In this document: positions 33,016 through 41,859 of the stretch, piece by piece
Layout of the letters: every line of letters starts with the position of its first letter
Numbering within the stretch: the first letter of the stretch is position 1
Origin: Candidatus Bathyarchaeota archaeon
GTDB lineage: Archaea > Thermoproteota > Bathyarchaeia > Bathyarchaeales > SOJC01
NCBI GenBank assembly: GCA_026014805.1
Contig: JAOZHR010000031.1
Span: 112,351-176,350 of the forward strand
Reading direction: 5' to 3'
Length of the DNA stretch: 64,000 bases
The notes under the pieces: model-generated
Databases searched by the model: none
What the model saw: only the letters and a program-made list of their open reading frames with translations
What the model was told of the DNA's origin: nothing
Translations under genes and position numbers: made by a program

Positions 33016-33926
33016 CGCGAGAGGCATATGGCGAGTTAATGAGGCAAATAAACGCTGGCAAATTCGTTTTTACAGGCGAGCTTGAGCCAGTTAAAACCAC
33101 AAGTCTCGACGAGGTCATTGAAGGGGCAAAAGTTTTGAAAGATCACGTGGTTGCTATAAACATTACTGATAACCCCACAGCATTTGGCTACATGAACGCA
33201 CTTGTGCCCTCTTATATGATTCAAAAAGAGGCTGGAGTGGAGGCTGTCTATCAGATGACAACTCGAGATCGAAACCGCTTGGCTTTAATTTCAGATGTAC
33301 TGGCTGCTGGAGCTTTGGGAATAAAAAACATCTTGGCCCTGACAGGCGACCACACAACCGTCGGCGATACCCCTCAAGCCAAACCAGTTTTCGACCTAGA
33401 CTCAGCTACCTTCGTATACATGCTAAGAAAAATGATGGATGAAGGCGTAGACCTAAACAACAACGAAATCGAAAACCCCCCGAAATTCAACATCGGCATC
33501 GCTGCGGCCCCAAATGCAGATCCGTTAGAACCTGAGCTTCTGAAAATCGAAAGAAAAGTAAAGCTGGGAGTAGATTTTATTCAAACTCAATGCGTCTACA
33601 GCGTTGAACAGGCTAAAAACTTCTTAAACGCTGCTTCTTACCTTAACACTCCGATACTCATCGGCATTGCCCCGTTTAAATCCGTTTCCATGATGAAGTG
33701 GATGGTTAAATTTGTGCCAGGTGTAAAAGTTCCGGAGGAAATTCAAGAGACCATTCGCAAGGCTAAAAAGACTGGCGGAAAACAGGCGGTGTACGAGGTG
33801 AACATTGATGTTTTCGGAGAAATGTTGAAGGATATTAGGAAAACAACCAATGCCGCGGGCATACATACTATGGCAATTGGTTTCGAATGGATTGTTCCAA
33901 AGATAATAGAACGCGCTGGACTATAG
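33012..33926 (+). CDS. metF: Methylenetetrahydrofolate reductase-type flavoprotein
   Basis: MetF reduces the methylene group on a pterin to methyl using FAD. The 304-residue TIM-barrel protein has TGELEPVKT at the first strand, LALTGDH for the FAD contact and FIQTQCVYS near the active site. No NAD-binding site is attached, as in acetogenic MetF that receives electrons through MetV. In an archaeon with Mer nearby the carrier could be folate or tetrahydromethanopterin. It overlaps metV by four bases. Confidence 0.9.
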   Translation: MTREAYGELMRQINAGKFVFTGELEPVKTTSLDEVIEGAKVLKDHVVAINITDNPTAFGYMNALVPSYMIQKEAGVEAVYQMTTRDRNRLALISDVLAAGALGIKNILALTGDHTTVGDTPQAKPVFDLDSATFVYMLRKMMDEGVDLNNNEIENPPKFNIGIAAAPNADPLEPELLKIERKVKLGVDFIQTQCVYSVEQAKNFLNAASYLNTPILIGIAPFKSVSMMKWMVKFVPGVKVPEEIQETIRKAKKTGGKQAVYEVNIDVFGEMLKDIRKTTNAAGIHTMAIGFEWIVPKIIERAGL

Positions 33927-33970
33927 CAAACAGTAAACTTAATACCTAATTTCTTTTTATTCAAGATAAA

Positions 33971-34294
33971 GTGTTTTCAATGCTTGGAAAGATCTCAGAA
34001 CGAGAGGCAAAACTTCGAATATCTAAGCATTTTCCATGGTGCCCTTTTTGCTGCTTTGAACATTTGGAAATCGATGTGGAACCTGAACGCAAACATGACT
34101 ATATTCTTTGTGACAACTGTGGAGCCAAATGGGAGATGAATATTCAAGAAAAAATCAGATCCGTGAAACTGGTTGCAACAAGCGTTGACTGGAAAGGAAA
34201 AGACCTGTTAGAAAAAGAAATGGAGCCAAAATTCTGGCAAAACAAAGCATGGCTCTGTGTCTTAACACGGAGAACCCCCGAAAAGCGTCCATGA
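33971..34294 (+). CDS. Small zinc-ribbon protein of unknown function
   Basis: The 107-residue protein has two CXXC pairs, PWCPFC and LCDNCG, 26 residues apart, forming a zinc ribbon between two short helices. The C-terminal half is basic and Trp-rich (SVDWKG, FWQNKAWL). It starts at GTG 33971; ATG 33980 is an alternative. A role in nucleic-acid binding is possible. It follows metF by 44 bases in the same direction but shows no functional link. Confidence 0.6.
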   Translation: MFSMLGKISEREAKLRISKHFPWCPFCCFEHLEIDVEPERKHDYILCDNCGAKWEMNIQEKIRSVKLVATSVDWKGKDLLEKEMEPKFWQNKAWLCVLTRRTPEKRP

Positions 34295-34391
34295 CTTTAC
34301 GCGTGCACAAAGTCTTTGCTAAGAAAAAGAAGGCTTAAGTTGTGAAAATGTTATTTCTTTTGCAAACCACCCATCAAAAAGAGGGATCAGA

Positions 34392-34925
34392 TTGAAAGAA
34401 GTGACTTTCACAATATCTGACGATTTATACCGCTATCTAAGCTTTCTGGAAAAATCTCGTTTTATCAAAAGCAGGGGAGAAGCCCTAAGCACAGCGTTGG
34501 AGTTTTACAAAATGCTAGCAATGCATGATTGGCTGCCTTTCACCTACCGCATGGGCGGTGGGCGCGTCATGCTTATGGATACAACTATGGTTCTAGATTT
34601 TTTCCATATGCTAACTAACCAAGAAATCCTTAACGCTGCACGAACAACTGCTTTAAAACGAAAAGTAACTAATCTGTTTTTCAGAGATGTTGACTTCTCA
34701 CGTCCTGAGAACTGGCTCATAGTCTTACGAGAGATGGAAATCATGGGATGGGGCAAGTTCACTCTATTTCGAAATAAGATACAAGTTGAGTCGTGCGTAC
34801 TTCCGGCGCTTTACTTGAAAGGCTATTTCGAAGGAATGTTTGGACGACAATTTAGTATCTATCCTTCCAAAACATCGAATGTTATGGTTTTTGTTAGCAG
34901 GAAGAAAAAGGAAGAAAGAGGTTGA
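34392..34925 (+). CDS. Unknown protein with an N-terminal ribbon-helix-helix-like segment
   Basis: The 177-residue protein begins KEVTFTISDDLYRYLSFLEKS followed by a helix SRGEALSTALEFYK, which reads as a CopG/MetJ-type ribbon-helix-helix. The remaining 130 residues are a mixed alpha/beta domain with a hydrophobic, Met-rich middle and are not recognised; they could be a ligand-binding domain. The start is TTG 34392 after GAGGGA. It is convergent with the Lrp-type regulator, ten bases apart. Confidence 0.55.
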   Translation: MKEVTFTISDDLYRYLSFLEKSRFIKSRGEALSTALEFYKMLAMHDWLPFTYRMGGGRVMLMDTTMVLDFFHMLTNQEILNAARTTALKRKVTNLFFRDVDFSRPENWLIVLREMEIMGWGKFTLFRNKIQVESCVLPALYLKGYFEGMFGRQFSIYPSKTSNVMVFVSRKKKEERG

Positions 34926-34935
34926 AGGAAAAACT

Positions 34936-35385
34936 CTAAAGACCTGTCCATGGACACCGTTTATAAGGTCCAATAACGATTGTAACGATAGTGCCTACGA
35001 TACCTTCCAATTTCAACTCTTCTTCGAGAAAAGAGTTTAAATCTTCCATATTCTCAAAGATAACTTCAGTGACGATGTCGGTGTCACCGCTTGTTCTATA
35101 GACCACTTGTGTATCTGGATGCTTCGCAAGGTGCTCAGCAATGGCTTTTAGCTTAGTAGGTTCCACTCGTAATCCTATGAATGCTTTGATGACTCTGCCC
35201 AACTTGTGATAGTCTAGCACCACAGTAAACCTCTCAATGATGCCATTTTTCAAAAGCTTGTCGATACGTCTCCTAACCGTAGCCTCATTAGCATTTACTA
35301 CCTTTGCTATCTGCACTATAGGCTTTCGCGCATCTGTCTGCAACGCTCTAATTATCTTCATATCCAATGCGTCGATAGTCGACAA
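34936..35385 (-). CDS. Lrp/AsnC-family transcriptional regulator
   Basis: The 149-residue protein has the N-terminal helix-turn-helix (ALDMKIIRALQTDARKPIVQIA, ANEATVRRRIDKLLKNG) and the C-terminal RAM ligand-binding domain with the GDTDIVTEVIF strand. Such proteins form octamers that sense amino acids or other small metabolites. It lies a few hundred bases from mer and from two stand-alone RAM domains, with which it might form mixed oligomers. A 267-base gap with TATA-like elements separates it from the divergent gene at 35653. Confidence 0.88.
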   Translation of the reverse strand: MSTIDALDMKIIRALQTDARKPIVQIAKVVNANEATVRRRIDKLLKNGIIERFTVVLDYHKLGRVIKAFIGLRVEPTKLKAIAEHLAKHPDTQVVYRTSGDTDIVTEVIFENMEDLNSFLEEELKLEGIVGTIVTIVIGPYKRCPWTGL

Positions 35386-35652
35386 TTTCCACCACTTCTT
35401 ATCCGAATTATAGTTATTTGGTTCACTTATTTATACGCTTTTTGTATCCCTATTCTATAGTCTTATACAAGATTCTTATGCATAAAACGTCTAAAAACGC
35501 TGTTATAATTGCTTGAATGTTTCATACATTTCGCCCTTTGCGACTGTCTTTTGGCATAAACCTTCATCAAAATGACGAATTCTCTCACCAGAACCTTTAT
35601 TTTCCGTTAATAGCATATATGTTTATGCGTAATTTGTTGTGGAGAATTTAAT

Positions 35653-35931
35653 ATGACTCTGGAAAAAATCGTTAGGAAAATTCCATCATCGTCGTGGGAG
35701 GATACTTCGGAAAGACTCATTGACGTTGTTCTCAACTCGCCAAATGGCAACAAGATGCCCAGTGGCTTAGCAAAGACCATACTTTATTATTGGCAGAGGG
35801 ATCAGCTTGCTACAGAAGTTGGGTTGCAGCGGCTTCTTGAGGCTTCTATGACGGTAGATCCCGAGAAAACGATCGGTGTCTTAAGGGAATTGGGTTTTCA
35901 AGAACTCGTCGCAATGCTTGAGAGCCACTAA
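35653..35931 (+). CDS. Small helical protein of unknown function upstream of mer
   Basis: The 92-residue protein is predicted to be all-helical, with LAKTILYYWQRDQLATEVGLQRLLEAS in the middle and a final GFQELVAML helix. No family is recognised. TATA-like TAGCATATATG at 35615-35625 lies upstream of ATG 35653. It precedes mer by 75 bases in the same direction and may belong to the same transcript. Confidence 0.55.
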   Translation: MTLEKIVRKIPSSSWEDTSERLIDVVLNSPNGNKMPSGLAKTILYYWQRDQLATEVGLQRLLEASMTVDPEKTIGVLRELGFQELVAMLESH

Positions 35932-36006
35932 AAGCTTTATTGCAAATTCCTTAAATTGCATGGGGCCGATGTTCCTTAGGAAGGGTTATGAAAGAGGTAT
36001 CCTTAA

Positions 36007-37023
36007 ATGATAAACTTTGGCATCGAATTCGTGCCCCGCGACCTCTATTGGAAAACCACCTTCTACGCTATCCAAGCAGAAAAAACAGGGTTCAACACTT
36101 TGTGGGTCACAGACCACTTCAACAATAGAAACGTCTACGTATCGTTAGCGATAGTTTCAGCCTATACTAACAAGATAATTTTTGGTCCAGGCGTAACAAA
36201 CCCTTACATGGCACACCCAATAGTAACTGCTCAGGCAGTTTCAACACTAAACGAGATAGCCCCTGGTAGAGTAGTATGTGGAATAGGCGTTGGAGACAGA
36301 ACAACATTAGAAATGGTTAGTATGAAACCGTCTAAACCCCTCGCAACTATAAGGGAGTCAGTTAAGATAATTCGGGAAATTACTTCTGGCAAAAAGTTGG
36401 AAATGCAAGGCAAAATCTTCACAATTTCGGGCGCCAAACTAAATTTCAAACCAGCTGGCGAAATTCCCATATTCGTCGGAGCTCAAGGGCCAAAAATGTT
36501 AGCCTTAGCTGCAGAAATCGGCGATGGCGTGCTAATCAACGCTTCACACACGAAGGTTGTGGAAAATGCCATCGAGTTCGTTAGAGAAGGAGTTACCAAG
36601 GCAGGAAAGAAATTAGAAGATTTGGAGATAGCAGCTTACACGTCCTTTTCGATTGCAAAAGAGCCAAACAAGGCGGCAAAAGCGGTTGTTCCAGTTGTAT
36701 CATACATTGTTGCAGGATGCCCCGAAACAGTTCTCCAAAAACATGGAATTTCTATAGAAACTGGTACAAAAATACGTCAAGCCATCATCCGAGGGAAATG
36801 GAAGGAAGCCTTCTCACACATCACCGACGAAATGATAGAAGCCTTTTCGATATGTGGCAATCCGGATACAGTTGTAGAAAAGATTGATAGCTTAATCAAA
36901 GTGGGAACTACCCAAGTAGTTGTAGGGTCGCCAATTGGACCTAATATACGCAAATCTATCAATATGATTGCTGCAGAAGTATTTCCGCACTTTAGGAATA
37001 AGGAGGGAGAACTATATGATTGA
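36007..37023 (+). CDS. mer: F420-dependent methylenetetrahydromethanopterin reductase
   Basis: Mer reduces methylene- to methyl-tetrahydromethanopterin with reduced F420. The 338-residue bacterial-luciferase-like barrel has FGIEFVPRD at the N-terminus, LWVTDHFNNRN, and GRVVCGIGVGDRT, all typical of Mer, followed by IPIFVGAQGPKM. Length is normal. Other luciferase-like F420 enzymes share the fold, but the TDHFNNRNVY segment and the nearby mtd favour Mer. Its stop overlaps the ATG of a RAM-domain gene, indicating coupled translation. Confidence 0.87.
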   Translation: MINFGIEFVPRDLYWKTTFYAIQAEKTGFNTLWVTDHFNNRNVYVSLAIVSAYTNKIIFGPGVTNPYMAHPIVTAQAVSTLNEIAPGRVVCGIGVGDRTTLEMVSMKPSKPLATIRESVKIIREITSGKKLEMQGKIFTISGAKLNFKPAGEIPIFVGAQGPKMLALAAEIGDGVLINASHTKVVENAIEFVREGVTKAGKKLEDLEIAAYTSFSIAKEPNKAAKAVVPVVSYIVAGCPETVLQKHGISIETGTKIRQAIIRGKWKEAFSHITDEMIEAFSICGNPDTVVEKIDSLIKVGTTQVVVGSPIGPNIRKSINMIAAEVFPHFRNKEGELYD

Positions 37024-37255
37024 CGCATATGTTTTGTTGAGAGTTAAGCCAGGTATGGATAGATCTGTTTTTCAAACAGTTAAGAAATTGAAACAAGTGA
37101 AGGATTTGGAAACATTATATGGTGAGTATGATTTGCTGATGAAAATACAGGTTGAAACTATGGATGACTTGGACGCTTTTATTTTTGACACTGCTAGGGC
37201 GATACAAGGTGTAGAGAGGACGACCACTCTGATAACTATTGAGCCGCCAAGTTAA
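37016..37255 (+). CDS. Stand-alone Lrp/AsnC ligand-binding (RAM) domain protein
   Basis: ATG 37016 is preceded by GGAGGGAG and overlaps the mer stop by eight bases. The 79-residue product is a single RAM domain: AYVLLRVKPGMD as first strand, LYGEYDLLMKIQVETMDDL at the centre and TTTLITIE at the end. No DNA-binding domain is present. Such proteins can co-assemble with Lrp regulators or act as metabolite sensors. The tight coupling to mer suggests a role in methyl-branch control. Confidence 0.85.
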   Translation: MIDAYVLLRVKPGMDRSVFQTVKKLKQVKDLETLYGEYDLLMKIQVETMDDLDAFIFDTARAIQGVERTTTLITIEPPS

Positions 37256-37272
37256 TCTGAGAAGGAAAGAAA

Positions 37273-37719
37273 ATGGAAGACAAGAAACCACCCTCTACCG
37301 TTCGAAGTGTTATGACCAAACTTGTCATTACGACAAAAACAGATAGTTCTGTACGTGAAGCAGCTGAGCTTATGAGAAAGAAAAATGTGGGCTCTATCGT
37401 AGTTACCTATGAAGGTAAACCAGTAGGCATCGTCACCGAGAGGGATATGGTGGAAAGAGTTGTGGCAAGGGGACTTGATGCTTCGAAAGTACAAATGAAA
37501 GAGGTTATGAGCAAATCATTGATTACTACGACAGGCGAGATGCAAATAATTGAAGCAATTCGGATGATGCAAAAGAAAAAGATACGGAGACTTTTAATTA
37601 TGGAGAACAAGAAATTAATCGGAATAATTACTCAGAGAGACCTCCTTCGTGCCCTCGCGTTTCATGTGGTAATCTCTTTCAGACCCTTACTAGAAACAAA
37701 TTGGGAAGCAAGCAAATGA
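37273..37719 (+). CDS. CBS-domain pair protein
   Basis: The 148-residue protein contains two CBS motifs: SVMTKLVITTKTDSSVREAA to GKPVGIVTERDMV, and VMSKSLITTTGEMQIIEAI to IGIITQRDLLRA. CBS pairs bind adenine nucleotides or S-adenosylmethionine and usually report energy or methylation state. No effector domain is attached. It sits between two RAM-domain genes, overlapping the second in ATGA, so sensor subunits for two ligand types are made together. Confidence 0.88.
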   Translation: MEDKKPPSTVRSVMTKLVITTKTDSSVREAAELMRKKNVGSIVVTYEGKPVGIVTERDMVERVVARGLDASKVQMKEVMSKSLITTTGEMQIIEAIRMMQKKKIRRLLIMENKKLIGIITQRDLLRALAFHVVISFRPLLETNWEASK

Positions 37720-37961
37720 TTTCAGCTTTCACGCTAGTTAGAGTTTCTCCTGAGAAAAATGTGCACGTTTTCGAAAAAGTAAAGAAACTTCCAATGATAA
37801 AAGAAGCAACGTTAGTTTACGGCGAATATGACATCATTGTAAAAACTTGGACAAAAAACATGGAGGAACTGAACAAATTCATCTACAATGTACTCCGCAA
37901 AACTCCCTTTATAACTATGACAACCACCATGATTGTAGCAAGGATACCAAAGAAAGAATAG
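37716..37961 (+). CDS. Second stand-alone RAM-domain protein
   Basis: From ATG 37716, overlapping the CBS stop by four bases, the product has 81 residues; TTG 37701 is another possible start. It is a RAM domain with AFTLVRVSPEKN, LVYGEYDIIVKT and a Thr-rich last strand TMTTTMIVAR. It is related to, but clearly different from, the RAM protein at 37016. It precedes mtd by 71 bases. Confidence 0.82.
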   Translation: MISAFTLVRVSPEKNVHVFEKVKKLPMIKEATLVYGEYDIIVKTWTKNMEELNKFIYNVLRKTPFITMTTTMIVARIPKKE

Positions 37962-38032
37962 GTTCTGGCGTATGTATTTAGCAATATATATTATATAGAC
38001 CATAGAATAAATTTGATTAAGCTGGGGTTCAT

Positions 38033-38866
38033 TTGAACAGAGTTAAGATAGGAGTTTTTAAATGTGGCAACATCGGAACAGCCCCACTATTAGAACTACT
38101 TCTTGATGAATTAGCTGACCGCAAAGACATAACAGTGCGAACAGTGACAACTGGTTCCAAAATGGACGTTGAAGCCATTGAAGATGCCATAGAAAAAATC
38201 TTTGAATTCACCCCTGACATTGTGCTCTTCGTTTCACCAAACACGTCCGCACCTGGACCGGCCAAAGCCAGAGAGGTCTTGTCAAAGAAGAAAGTGCCTG
38301 CCATTGTTTTCACAGACGGACCTGGAAAACGTGTAAAAACTGAGATGGAAGCACAAGGATTAGGCTATGCAATAATCATGGGTGACCCGCTCATTGGAGC
38401 ACGAAAAGAATTTCTCGATCCAATAGAGATGGCGATTTTCAACGCAAACGTAATAAAAGTTCTCGCAAGCACCGGAGTTTTCAGGTTAGTATTCAGAGAA
38501 ATCGACAAGTTAATCTCAGCCCTAAAGACCGGATCAAGCCTCTCTATGCCAAGGTTAATAATCGACACCGATAGTGTTCGAGACTCTCAAAACTTCAAAA
38601 ATCCGTATGCGAAAGCCAAGGCGATGGCTGCCTATGAATTGCTAAAGAAAGTTGCTGAAATCAATGTTCGAGCGTGCTTTATCGAGAAAGACAAGGAAAA
38701 GTATATCCCCCTTGTTGCATGTGCACACGAAATCGTTCAAGCGAGTGCTAATTTAGCTGAAGAGGCTAGGGAAATCGAAAAATATGCTGACACGCTGTTA
38801 AGAACGCCTCATGCTAAGGATGGTAGACTCAAGACGAAAGACAAATTAATGCTTCCACCAAAGTGA
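38033..38866 (+). CDS. mtd: F420-dependent methylenetetrahydromethanopterin dehydrogenase
   Basis: Mtd interconverts methenyl- and methylene-tetrahydromethanopterin with F420. The 277-residue length is that of the family. VKIGVFKCGNIGTAPLLELLLDE and the central FVSPNTSAPGPAKARE are family signatures. The start is TTG 38033. With mer upstream it forms two successive steps of the methyl branch, separated by the RAM-CBS-RAM genes. Confidence 0.93.
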   Translation: MNRVKIGVFKCGNIGTAPLLELLLDELADRKDITVRTVTTGSKMDVEAIEDAIEKIFEFTPDIVLFVSPNTSAPGPAKAREVLSKKKVPAIVFTDGPGKRVKTEMEAQGLGYAIIMGDPLIGARKEFLDPIEMAIFNANVIKVLASTGVFRLVFREIDKLISALKTGSSLSMPRLIIDTDSVRDSQNFKNPYAKAKAMAAYELLKKVAEINVRACFIEKDKEKYIPLVACAHEIVQASANLAEEAREIEKYADTLLRTPHAKDGRLKTKDKLMLPPK

Positions 38867-39037
38867 GGGAAGCAAAGAAGAAAACAAAATTTTTCGAAGT
38901 TCCATTCTTGCCGCTACAGTTTATCAAAACGACTTTTGGATTTTCTTTTTGTGGAAACTGGGAGATTCGAATAATATTTCTTTTGCGTGTGCAACGCTTA
39001 AAAAGGAATTTATTAGGGTGAAGTTGCCTTTTAAATA

Positions 39038-41770
39038 GTGAAGAGAAGTTTTGTGGAATGGAGGCAGTTTCAGAGGTTGGGCGTCGAAAACTTCGACAAG
39101 CTCTTTAGTCCGAGAAGAATAGCCGTCATTGGAGCAAGTGACAGAGAAGGATCTGTAGGCTCCAAACTGCTTCGAAACTTGATTGGTGTGGGATACAAAG
39201 GAGCAGTTTACCCCGTTAACTCTTTCAGGCGCACAGTGCACGGTATAACCGCCTACCCAACAATAGAACGAATCCCGCGACAAATAGACCTTGCAATCGT
39301 GGCGACACCGGCGCACACTGTTCCACAAATTGTTGAAGAATGCGGAAGAGCAGGAGTTTCAGGGATCATAATCATTTCAGCAGGTTTTAAAGAAGCTGGG
39401 GCAGAAGGAGAAAACTTTGAAAAACAAATTCTCGAACTCAGAAATCGTTATAACATGCGTATAATTGGACCTAACAGCCTCGGAGTAATACGCCCAAGTA
39501 TCAAGCTAAATGCCACCTTTGCCAACAGAGCAGCTAACCAGGGAAAAATAGCTTTTATTTCGCAAAGCGCTGCGTTGTGTACCTCTGTTTTGGATTGGGC
39601 TTCCGAAGCTCAAGTAGGATTCAGTGTTGTAGTTTCGGTGGGTTCTATGTTGGATGTAGACTTCGGAGATTTAATCGACTACTTTGGAACTGACGCCCAA
39701 ACAAGAAGTATCGTACTTTACGTTGAATCCATCAAGAATGCGAGAAAATTCATGAGTGCAGCAAGAGGTTTTGCTAGAGCTAAGCCAATCGTGGTGGTGA
39801 AAGCTGGAAGGTTCCGTGAGAGTGCAGAAGCAGCTATATGTCATACTGGTGCCTTATGCGGAGAAGATGCCGTTTATGACGCTGCTTTCAGAAGAGCTGG
39901 GCTTGTCCGTGTTGAAGCGATAAGTGACCTTTTTAATTGTGCTGAAACATTAGCCATGCAGCCAAACCCCAAAGGTTCTAACCTTACAATAATCACGAAC
40001 GCTGGTGGACCTGGAATTATGGCGACAGATTCTTTGATAGCTAAGGGGGGAAAGCTTTCGCCTTTGAGCGATGAAACTGTCCAAGCTTTAAATGAAGTTT
40101 TACCTTCTTACTGCAGCAAATTGAATCCCATCGACATCCTAGAGGAAGCCACCACTGATAGGTTTAGAAAGGTTATGGAAATCTGCTTTAGAGACCCAGG
40201 CACTGACGGTTTTTTAATTATTTACACCCCTCAAGGAGCGTCCGACCCTGTTGAGACTGCAAAGGCGATAGCGGAGCTTTCAAAGAAAACTACGAAACCG
40301 ATTCTCACTTCCTTGATGGGTGAAGATAGCTGTTGGAAAGCAAGAAAAATTTTGCGCAAGAACGGTATCCCAGCCTTTACGACCCCTGAACAGGCGGTCT
40401 CTACTTTCATGTACATGTGGAGTTATGCGCAGAATTTAGAGCTTTTATATGAAACCCCTGAAGAACTTTCAATTGAGCTGTCAATCCCCGTATTTCTTAG
40501 AGAGGTATTACAAAAAGCGTTTGAGGAAGGACGAACGGTCTTAACAGAGCCGGAATCAAAACAATTTCTTCAAGCATATAAAATCCCAACAATAAAATCC
40601 GTAGTTGCCAAAACTTCTAAAGGAGCTGTTGACGTCGCTTCAAAAATCGGGTACCCTGTTGTAATGAAAGCTCTCTCACCGCAGATAACTCATAAATCAC
40701 GAGTTGAAGGAGTTATTCTGGATGTGCGTTCAAAAGAAGAGGTTGCAAAATCTTTTAAAGAATTGACTCAGAAAGTCAAAAAATACAAACCTCAAGCAGA
40801 ATTTCAAGGTGTAATACTTCAGCCAATGATTAAGAAGAAAGGATACGAACTGTTAATCGGCTCTAAGAAAGATCCGCATTTTGGCTCTGTCATTGTATTT
40901 GGAATGGGCGGAGTGGCTGCCGAGTTACTGAAAGATGTAAGCATAGGGTTTCCCCCGTTAAATCAGGTGCTCGCAAGAAGGTTGATGGAGAAAACAGCAA
41001 TATACAAACTCGTTTCCGACAAAAATGACCACCGTGTCAACACAAAGCTCCTTGAAGAAATCGTGGTGAATTTTTCTCAACTTGTGATAGACTTTCCTGA
41101 AATAAAAGAAATTGATATAAATCCTCTAATAGTTGACGAGAACGACGCTGTAGCAGTAGACACTCGTATAGTGATAGATACCAACAGAATTTCAGCTAAA
41201 GTTCAACCCCACGAACACCTAGTGATTGCTCCTTACCCAAAAAAGTACACCACTCAGTGGAAACTAAAGAATGGAAAACCCGTTGTTCTTCGCCCTATAA
41301 AACCTGAAGATGAAACCCTCCTCAACGAGCTATATCAATCCTTTTCTGAAGAAACAATGCGTTTCCGATTCTTCCAAATAATTAGAGAAATGTCCCATGA
41401 TACTTTAACCCGATATTGCAACATAGACTATAACAGAGAAATCGCCATAGTAGCTGAAGTTGAAGAGGGCAAAAGGGGAAAAATCATCAGCGTAGCTCGA
41501 CTTATTCTACAGCCAGGTCGGAAACTTGGAGAGTTTGCGGTTGCTGTAGGAGACCAGTGGCAGGGGCTTGGCTTAGGGTCAAAGCTAGTGGACTACATGG
41601 TTGAGATTGGCAAAGATATGGGGCTGGAAAGCATCTGTGGTGACATTATGTCGAGGAATCTCAAAATGTTTCGTTTGTGTACAAAAAAAGGCTTCAAAAT
41701 GGAGCCCTTGGATGAAGAGGTTACGAGGGCAACGCTTGACCTGAAAACTCAAAATTGCACGCGCGCGTAA
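39038..41770 (+). CDS. ADP-forming acyl-CoA synthetase fused to a GNAT acetyltransferase
   Basis: The 910-residue protein joins, in order, the CoA-binding and ligase domains of the alpha subunit (about 20-470), the ATP-grasp beta domain (about 490-720) and a C-terminal GNAT domain (about 745-900). His269 in ICHTGALCGED corresponds to the phosphorylated His of ADP-forming acetyl-CoA synthetases, so energy-conserving acetate formation is possible. GDQWQGLGLGSKLVDYM is the acetyl-CoA site of GNAT. The same layout is found in Pat-type protein lysine acetyltransferases. The start is GTG 39038. It is monocistronic, and an alternating CG tract covers its last codons. Confidence 0.88.
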   Translation: MKRSFVEWRQFQRLGVENFDKLFSPRRIAVIGASDREGSVGSKLLRNLIGVGYKGAVYPVNSFRRTVHGITAYPTIERIPRQIDLAIVATPAHTVPQIVEECGRAGVSGIIIISAGFKEAGAEGENFEKQILELRNRYNMRIIGPNSLGVIRPSIKLNATFANRAANQGKIAFISQSAALCTSVLDWASEAQVGFSVVVSVGSMLDVDFGDLIDYFGTDAQTRSIVLYVESIKNARKFMSAARGFARAKPIVVVKAGRFRESAEAAICHTGALCGEDAVYDAAFRRAGLVRVEAISDLFNCAETLAMQPNPKGSNLTIITNAGGPGIMATDSLIAKGGKLSPLSDETVQALNEVLPSYCSKLNPIDILEEATTDRFRKVMEICFRDPGTDGFLIIYTPQGASDPVETAKAIAELSKKTTKPILTSLMGEDSCWKARKILRKNGIPAFTTPEQAVSTFMYMWSYAQNLELLYETPEELSIELSIPVFLREVLQKAFEEGRTVLTEPESKQFLQAYKIPTIKSVVAKTSKGAVDVASKIGYPVVMKALSPQITHKSRVEGVILDVRSKEEVAKSFKELTQKVKKYKPQAEFQGVILQPMIKKKGYELLIGSKKDPHFGSVIVFGMGGVAAELLKDVSIGFPPLNQVLARRLMEKTAIYKLVSDKNDHRVNTKLLEEIVVNFSQLVIDFPEIKEIDINPLIVDENDAVAVDTRIVIDTNRISAKVQPHEHLVIAPYPKKYTTQWKLKNGKPVVLRPIKPEDETLLNELYQSFSEETMRFRFFQIIREMSHDTLTRYCNIDYNREIAIVAEVEEGKRGKIISVARLILQPGRKLGEFAVAVGDQWQGLGLGSKLVDYMVEIGKDMGLESICGDIMSRNLKMFRLCTKKGFKMEPLDEEVTRATLDLKTQNCTRA

Positions 41771-41790
41771 TTCAGAAATTATCTCCTTGG

Positions 41791-41857
41791 CACCCATTTA
41801 GCACCCATTTTGGGTGACAAGACGGGGTTGTCACCAAGGACGTATGTCACCCATTTT
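41791..41857 (+). promoter_or_regulatory. Competing hairpins downstream of the ACD-GNAT gene
   Basis: GGTGACAA (41813-41820) pairs perfectly with TTGTCACC (41828-41835). The overlapping GGGTGACA (41812-41819) pairs equally well with TGTCACCC (41845-41852), which is followed by ATTTTT. CACCCATTT occurs three times (41791, 41802, 41848). The two structures exclude each other, the layout of an attenuator, or may be a repeat-rich terminator. No short gene lies between it and coaBC. Confidence 0.4.
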
Positions 41858-41859
41858 TC

